Part shown: in pieces, positions 57,601-64,000 of the stretch
Numbering within the stretch: the stretch's first letter is position 1
Layout of the letters: every line of letters starts with the position of its first letter
Source: Ulota crispa
Lineage: Eukaryota > Streptophyta > Bryopsida > Orthotrichales > Orthotrichaceae
Assembly (NCBI GenBank): GCA_963920765.1
Contig: OY987243.1
Location: 20,951,419 to 21,015,418, forward strand
Reading direction: 5' to 3'
Length of the DNA: 64,000 nucleotides
The notes under the pieces: model-generated
Database searches by the model: none
The model's input: only the letters and a program-made list of their open reading frames with translations
What the model was told of the DNA's origin: nothing
Made by a program: the position numbers and the translations under genes

Positions 57601-58102
57601 GTATGAGATTGAGTGGCATGAGAATATAGTGAGAGTCCTAAGCGCTTCTCATCCAAGCTTGATGTGTGTCAAACACTTGGTAAGCAAAAGGGTGCAAATG
57701 CCTTAATACACGCTTAAAAGTTGATGTAAGCTGTGGTTGTCACACGTCCCATCTTTGTAAATCCCACCTAAATACAATATCCTAATTTAATTGGATGACA
57801 ATAACAAGGACAAAAAGAGTATTAAAGAAAGACATGAATATTTTAAGCAGAAACATTGGTGGGACTTGGTTTGAAAGTTGGATTCATCATGATGGTTGAC
57901 TCAAACCTTAAATGAAATCCCACCCTCACAACACCCAAACTTCCAAAAAGTGCAATCATGTAAGCAAAATGCAATGAACCAAGGTGTGAAACTTGAGCCA
58001 TAGTGTGATATGCCAATTTCCAAGTTTCAACTCTCAATGCAATCAATCAAATTTTGAAGTTTCAATGGACATGGGACATGGAACGTAGTGTGAACAGCCC
58101 CT
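54684..58102. mobile_element. Possible 3.4-kb decayed DNA transposon
   Basis: Outer ends AGGGGCACTTTGCACTATG and CGTAGTGTGAACAGCCCCT are imperfect inverted repeats, each continuing into CGTTCCATGTCCCAT-like subterminal repeats. Inside are degenerate minus-strand frames (56589-56789, 56891-57226, 57415-57600) without identifiable domains, and a CATTAG-family MITE. A similar partial end at about 55025-55050 could instead close a short MITE at 54684-55055. No target duplication is visible. Confidence 0.35.
55419..55928. mobile_element. CATTAG-family MITE, 510 bp
   Basis: The left end CAGTAGGAAAATTTTAAGCCC and the right end (complement CATTAGCAAATTTTAAACCC) are inverted repeats. The interior shares ATGAGTGAAGTAC and TTGTGCATGTGGCT text with 41217-41646. 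Confidence 0.6.
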
Positions 58103-58214
58103 AAATTGTCACATATCCTACAAATTTGTTCATTTGGGTTTTCAAATCTTGGTGCCACCATCACGCCATGTCATATATGCTCAGATTAGGCTAATCTAAT
58201 TGCAAAACATCTAT

Positions 58215-58476
58215 TAGATGTTAGGCAATAAATTGGGAAAATCAGCACATTCTGGGACTTTTGCTATTTTTGTCATTACATACAATTTAGCATATTACAA
58301 AAAAACAAGCGTGAACTTTCTTATACTGTACAATAGTGAAGTTTCAGTGATTACCTCCAAGAATTGCAAATAACTATAACTTTGAGCTATAGCTATGCCT
58401 ACATTTATTGTACGTAAGATTAAGGTGGAGTACAAAATGGTCGCTCTGTTTTTCCCAATTTATCTAATATGTTGTA
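58215..58476. mobile_element. 4-bp-TSD family, divergent copy
   Basis: The right end CCCAATTTATCTAATATGTTG and an eroded left end with AATAAATTGGGAAAA are inverted. The interior is the reverse complement of most of 51442-51696. Exact ends are approximate. Confidence 0.55.
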
Positions 58477-58508
58477 CTAACAGGCTAGTTGCAACATTTA
58501 AGAGGCTA

Positions 58509-59233
58509 AGGTAGAAGCACCTAAATAAGACAGCATATGTTTATGGACACCTATTAATGAGCCCATATCTAATCCATCCGATATCCAAATCAAACATGCA
58601 AGTCAGCTCAAGCTATCACCATAATTGAGTATTGGAACACAAATTGTGTAGGTGGTTGCATGTGGCATGGTCTTTTTCATGTCGCATTTGCATTTCAATA
58701 CAAGCAATTCAATGAGGGTCTAGTGTCCACAATAGGTGTGTCTAGGGAGTTACCTTCAACAATTTGTAATTTATTTATACAATCTCAGAAAATTCCAAAA
58801 ACAATTTTTCAACACTCTTTGCTAGTTTCCTAACCCTTTTACAATATCAAAATCTCAATGCACACTCCTCGTGAATTGATTTAACCCTTGAAGGACCCTT
58901 GGACTTTAGAGATACGGTACCAAATACGGTTGCAATTAATATTTAGAAATTTGAATCAACTAAAAATTAAATGTTACAACCATACATATTGAAAGGTTGT
59001 ATGATGATAGATGCATAATTTTTTTTGAAAAATTCTCAGAGCAACTCAAATACGTCTACACATATTATCACACATACGGCCGCAAAGGGCGTTTGGGCCC
59101 TTCAGGGGTTAACAAAAGTGCCACACTTAGATGCTTCTAAGCTTACCTTAGTTCAGTTTGGTTCTGAAATCTCGGTGCCGTCACTCTGAGAGTGGCAATC
59201 AAGTCAGCATGTCAAGGTTAGGTGCTCCCACCT
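58509..59233. mobile_element. TA-family element with nested TTAA element
   Basis: The ends AGGTAGAAGCACCTAA and TTAGGTGCTCCCACCT are inverted repeats; the left flank is TA and the right is TG. A 224-bp TTAA element is nested at 58885-59108. Confidence 0.6.
58885..59108. mobile_element. TTAA-family MITE, short, 224 bp
   Basis: TTAA (58881-58884) precedes CCCTTGAAGGACCC, and GGGCCCTTCAGGGG precedes TTAA (59109-59112). The ends are inverted repeats with intact target duplication. Confidence 0.75.
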
Positions 59234-59708
59234 TGTCACTCACAAGGACGGGCTGGCACTCACAAGTACTAGTAACTTAGTACTGGTTTGGAGCAACAGG
59301 GCATTGCTAGTCAGTGGGTACTCCTGTAAAGACGGTCTAAGCGGTGACTGTGAGTGGGACTCAACTGTGCTGGGGACAACCGACAAGGACGTCTGTGGTG
59401 ACCAAGGCACCAGCGTACTCTACTTCTCCACTGTCTACAAAAGTGAGTGAGTGGCGGTCACGGTCACGGCTTCGCCATCAGATCAGAGAATTCCTTCCCG
59501 GAATGAAATGGAATGGAATGCCTTAGAAAGCAATGGCGTGACGACCGCTTGACACTTGACGTGACCAGGGGTTTCACAGCAAGCGCCGCACACCGTCTCC
59601 CAAAAATCGAAAGAAAGAATGAATTCACTGCAAGCGCCGCAGCAAAACGTACCACCGAAAGCTGCTGTTGCTATGCACACTTCTTTCCATTTCTAGATAA
59701 AAGGGTTC
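59234..59708. other. Intergenic, moderately GC-rich
   Basis: Short frames at 59344-59740 carry no recognisable domain. Nothing else is identified. Confidence 0.4.
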
Positions 59709-59710
59709 TA

Positions 59711-60217
59711 AGGTGGAATCACCCATATCTGATACCTTAAGCGATCAGTTTGCAAAAAAAACTACAAAGATTTTGACGCAACAAATATTTTTCCCATGGG
59801 ATTAAATGTGTTATTTATTAAATTGGGAAAATTTGACATTTTGGGACTTTTGAATTTAGTGCTTTTTAAAGAGAATTCAAATGAATGCTCTTTAAAAAAC
59901 ATAAAATCCAAAAGTCCCAAAATATCACTTTTAACCTGGAAAATTTTTCATAATTTAATTTGCAAAACTAAAATTACTATGAGTTTTGGGAGTTAAAAAG
60001 TGCTCCGGACCCATTGCTAATATCTAAATTCATGGAGTCAAGATGATAGCCAAACTACTTTCAATTCATTACTTCCTACATGTGGCATGACTTAAGTGGC
60101 CCCAACCTTGAAAAGGACTCAATAACATGTTCCAAAGCACCTATCCTTGCTCACAATGGAAATAGCACACCCTACTGGTTGGGTATGGAGCATTGGTGGA
60201 AATGGGTGCTTCCACCT
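59711..60217. mobile_element. TA-family MITE (AGGTGGAA ends), 507 bp
   Basis: The ends AGGTGGAATCACCCATA and ATGGGTGCTTCCACCT are inverted repeats flanked by TA (59709-59710, 60218-60219). An internal hairpin around TTTTGGGACTTTTG (about 59845-59935) may be a remnant of another element. Confidence 0.65.
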
Positions 60218-60219
60218 TA

Positions 60220-61056
60220 ATTTTTGTGTGCTTGATACCAATGCTCCATTCAAAACTTGTACACTAAATATTACATTTAGGCTATCTTAAAAATTAGGTT
60301 GCCTTCCCTTGAAAAGTTACCTCATAACTCATTGCTTGATCATTTGGAGGCACATGCAACTCTCTATACACTAAGATTTCACATTGTTTACAACCTAAAC
60401 ATTGCTAATTTTCAAATCTGTTATTGTTGCTAGACCCCTTGAAATTTGTTTACTGTAATAATTATTGATGAAATTTACTATAGTATCAATATAGTGTATT
60501 ATGTTGAGAAATTAGCTTGGGCAATCTAAATACAATATTGAGTGTACATTTCTCACTTGACCAAATGCCAACTCCACTAAATAGGCTAGTTGCATTGTCC
60601 TCCACTATTTCCTTGACATTTAGACTGTATTGAGTATTGAGTGTTTAGTATTGAATATTTCGTATTACTGCTACAATGTTGATAACTTCTGTACAAAATT
60701 TCAGCAATGAGTCATTACAAACAAATTCTAATTTCATATACTCTGTGGTTAACTCCGATACATCACCTGAGTGGTGAGAAGCAATTCAATTTACACCCAG
60801 GTAACTACAGTAAGGTATTGCAACTTACTCTAAAAGGCAACCTAATCATTACAATAATGTCTCACGGAGACAACTTTTGAAGGGTAATTTAGACTGTGTC
60901 CGACATTCCCACTTAAACCTTAAACCTCAAAATCTAGTTGATGAAAAGCTGATCATCCAAGCTTCACACTATTTCCCAAGTCTCCATGCACTTAGAAATA
61001 GCTACATGGCAATATGTTTTGGAAGTTTTGACACCAACAATGTGGGACTTGCTTAA
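60220..61056. other. AT-rich intergenic sequence
   Basis: No gene or element boundary is recognised. Confidence 0.45.
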
Positions 61057-61980
61057 CCCCTGAAGGACCTGTCCCTTCACAGGAGAGGTTGTACTTTGGG
61101 CATGTACCTATGGTTAAACTATTTTGTGTGATTTTCTAAAACTTTTACTGAAGGTAGGGAATTCCAAGACCTACACAAGCATTTAATTTTTTCTTCATTT
61201 TGACATTTGATAAAGAAGTTATGCAAGAAATTTTGCTACCCGTGGAAGGAGGGCAATTTGGGCACCCCATAAACTTCTTTAAAATTTGTATTTTTTTTAA
61301 TTAATATCTAAAATTGGTTCTTTAGATTTTTTCATATGTGGGAAGTTTTGAATCATTCAATTTCAATCAATGAGATGGAAGTTATGAGATGTTTTCGTTT
61401 GTGGGCAGTTATGGATCCTCTACTCTAAAATAAACTTTGAAGTCCTTTATTTTACTCAATTTTCAATATTTTGGAAAAAAAACTAAGCCTAAGGAAGTGG
61501 ATTGTGTATTACAACATTATAATTGTTGCAATTTGCATTTTTCATTTCAATAATTAAATTCTTAACAATTTAGTGATTTGACTCATTCTCTACTTCTTTT
61601 TACTTACTACTTTTCCCCATGTGTTGTATAGTTCTAATTGATTTGAAAATTCTCCCACACATACCTAACTTGGTTTTCTACATGAAAAAAATGAACTTCA
61701 ACTTTGTGTAGAGCAATTTTTTCATGTAAGAGTGGTCAAAGACTTTTGAATTTTTTGGATATCACGGAAAAAAACCTTTTTTTTCACTTTAGATGTAAAT
61801 ATCTCCCTCCTCTCCATATAGAATGACCTAATTTTTTTCCCACAAGTACCTCTTCTAGTGTGGAGCAAGATCCTATGGTTGGATTTCCCAAAAATAAAAC
61901 ATAAAATCCTTTTTACTAAACCTCCTAAAAATGGTGGTTTTAGTGATTTTCATAGAAAATAGGGCTTGGTCCTTTAGGGG
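61057..61980. mobile_element. TTAA-family element (piggyBac-like ends), 924 bp
   Basis: TTAA (61053-61056) precedes CCCCTGAAGGACC, and GGTCCTTTAGGGG precedes TTAA (61981-61984). Colinear with 9517-10461 over most of its length; no coding frame. Confidence 0.82.
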
Positions 61981-61984
61981 TTAA

Positions 61985-62345
61985 AGTATCCAAGTGCGTT
62001 TTTTTTTGGGTAATTCTTTTAGAACTTTACAACCCAACAAAGTTGAGTACTACATTCAGTTTGTTGGAAACTGGCATTGAGCCGTGACTCGTAGACAGAG
62101 TTGTGATTTGGAGGGTGGATCCAACCTTCATATGAAATGTTGAAACTTTTGTTGCCCTTCGCATTTGAAAGGCTGTCAAAAACAAGATTGATCATGTAAT
62201 GGGCAAAGATGGATTGTAAAATGAATCAATAAAATGAAAACTTTCATTTAAAACCACACGTAAAATAAAATCTCATTTAGATTAACCAAACCAACAAAAT
62301 GTGTTAGAAAATTCAAGAAAAAATATAAGCACTAGTGAAGCTATA
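61985..62345. other. Intergenic, unassigned
   Basis: Nothing is recognised between the TTAA element and the 5-bp-family MITE. Confidence 0.4.
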
Positions 62346-62668
62346 TAGGAAAAATTTCATGGATACCCTCAGAAGTTTGCCATATTTACATAGACACCCT
62401 TGTTTTTTCATAAATTGCACAAATATCCTTGGACCAAAATTTTTAAGCGTTTGTTTTGTTATGTATGCTACTTCTTTCATGACCAATGTTAAAAGAATGA
62501 GTACAATAGAAGAGAAAAGAAGCAACTTGCACATAAGGGAGAAAGAAGTGGCATGCACACTATAACAAATGCCTAAAAATTATGGACAAAGGATATTTGT
62601 GTAATTTTTGAAAAACTAGGAATATTTATGTAAATATGACAAATTTCAGGAGTATCCATGAAATTTTA
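62346..62668. mobile_element. 5-bp-TSD family MITE, eroded ends
   Basis: It carries the AAAATTTCATGGATACCC and GTATCCATGAAATTTT arms of the family at 53087-53401, but the right terminus lacks CCCTT and no duplication is visible. Coordinates are approximate. Confidence 0.65.
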
Positions 62669-63021
62669 AATATAAAATATTAGAATAGACGTAGGACTAG
62701 TCTATCATGATCAATGTAAATCTATGTCCAACTCAACTACTCAACAAGGTTTCATGACGCTTCAAAACTATCAAAGGTTGCTACACCAAACTATAGCCTC
62801 AATTTTTCTTCGACACAAAAATACCCTCACAACTCCATCCAAATGTTCTAAGCTAAACGTAACAATAGAATTGTAGAAGCTAGTTATGTTGGGGTTTTGT
62901 CAATTTGACTTATGAACCTTTGGTTGTACCCCAGTGCTGCACTATTCCTACACGTACCCCTCCCACTATATTGTACGTTATCCATGTAATGTACAAATAT
63001 ATTGTTGTACATTCCTTGGCT
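62669..63021. other. AT-rich intergenic sequence
   Basis: Nothing is recognised. Confidence 0.4.
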
Positions 63022-63023
63022 TA

Positions 63024-63337
63024 AGGTAGGAGCACCCATAAACGTCAAACTAAGGGTTTTGAACATGATGACTATTAATAAAAAACTAGCAAATCATAAG
63101 ATCCTATTAGAAACAGAAAAAAACTGAGTTTGCATTTTCAAATGTATTATTTGAATACTCTACGAATAAGTTGTGAATTTTTAAAGAGCAAACTGCCATT
63201 GTACCCATAACCACTTTTAAGAATTCATGTTCACATGTTGTATATTCTTGTCATTACATCTATTCAATTCCATAGATTTTCCAAGATTTCAGAAGTGACG
63301 GTTATGGGGACAATAACGCTTATGGGTGCTCCTACCT
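63024..63337. mobile_element. TA-family MITE, 314 bp
   Basis: The ends AGGTAGGAGCACCCATAA and TTATGGGTGCTCCTACCT are flanked by TA (63022-63023, 63338-63339). Nearly colinear with 44377-44689. Confidence 0.85.
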
Positions 63338-63458
63338 TATACACAATTTTGATGGGCTCGTCTTTTAAGTGCAAGGTTCCATTTTTTTTCAATTCTTCAT
63401 AGCTGCATAATCAGTTACCTTTTAACCCTTTATTTAAAGAGTGCTTCACTCTCTTTAA

Positions 63459-64000
63459 CCCCTGATTGTCCTAGAGGATTAAAATGTCCTCAAATGATTT
63501 CACATACCTCTTGGAGACACTGAATCTAACTTTTTGACCTTGCTATAAACTACAGTTATTAAGGCATTCGAGTGGTCCATGCAAGTGGAGTAATGACAAG
63601 GCAAGCCAAATGTTGTACAAGTGTCTCAAGAGCCTCAATTGGGTGGAACGCCATATGGGGAAAGGTGGCAAGCAATGTCTTATAGGTTGCAATTGGCGAA
63701 TACCCCTTGCAAGCTTCCTTGCATGTGCTTTGTTTGTGATAGCGGGAAATTTGTTGGCAAGGGTTCAAGCATGTTCTAAACCTTTGTTGTGCTAACCCTT
63801 ATTGACTATGTTGGTCATTGTTTTTTGCACAATGGTAATTTGAACCTATAAAACTTATCATACAAAAAAGTATGATCTTCAATAATTTAACAATCTTCAA
63901 TAATTTGTAACTATGTGCACTCACATCTAATCTTGCTACTCAAAAAAATTGAGATAAATCAAGGACTTACAAAATTTTAAAAAAATCATTAAGTAGCAAC
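63459..64000. mobile_element. TTAA-family element, cut by window end
   Basis: TTAA (63455-63458) precedes CCCCTGATTGTCC. Sequence from about 63495 to the window end aligns with the interior of 6692-7922, omitting that copy's nested MITE. The right end lies outside the window. Confidence 0.6.

Overview
This is nuclear DNA from a land plant. The sequence is AT-rich, GT-AG introns interrupt the genes, a short TTTAGGG-type telomeric tract is present, and the protein families are plant-typical: an ATL-type RING-H2 ubiquitin ligase, a long PPR protein and a cinnamoyl-CoA-reductase-like enzyme. Only three host genes are convincing in 64 kb. Low gene density and dense small transposons suggest a large, repeat-rich genome; the species cannot be told from the sequence.

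Layout. 1-13.6 kb is repeats only: foldback elements (341-1491, 7988-8854, 13139-13646), Tourist-like MITEs, CACTA MITEs and two families with TA or TTAA target sites. 14.6-15.9 kb carries an ATL RING-H2 gene whose C-terminal reading frame is cut by two in-frame stops. 18.7-19.6 kb holds a decayed hAT-like transposase interrupted by a MITE. 20.36-25.81 kb is a complete but dead Ty1/copia retrotransposon on the minus strand, with 170-bp LTRs, a primer-binding site and a polypurine tract. 25.8-31.4 kb has no recognised gene. 31.45-36.40 kb is a six-exon minus-strand PPR gene (642 aa, about 13-14 repeats, probable organellar transit peptide). 36.4-45.9 kb is repeats, including nested transposons and two tandem arrays. 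46.06-53.84 kb is a six-exon plus-strand CCR-like reductase gene (512 aa with a long N-terminal extension), with at least one MITE in every intron. 53.8-64 kb is again repeats.

The clearest novelty is the set of short non-autonomous transposons. They can be sorted by direct repeats visible at their ends: TA (ten copies, ends AGGTAG...), TTAA with ends CCCCTAAAGG... (piggyBac-like architecture), 5 bp (ends AAGGGAAAATTTC...), TWA (Tourist), 3 bp (CACTA), and a family with ends AACRCCATATT... and 4-bp target duplications. The 4-bp duplication is confirmed inside the transposase remnant, because removing the MITE and one copy of the duplication restores the coding frame. The three host genes are unrelated in function and do not form an operon or cluster. 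Exon coordinates were derived by hand from reading frame, family similarity and GT-AG sites; they are predictions without transcript support.
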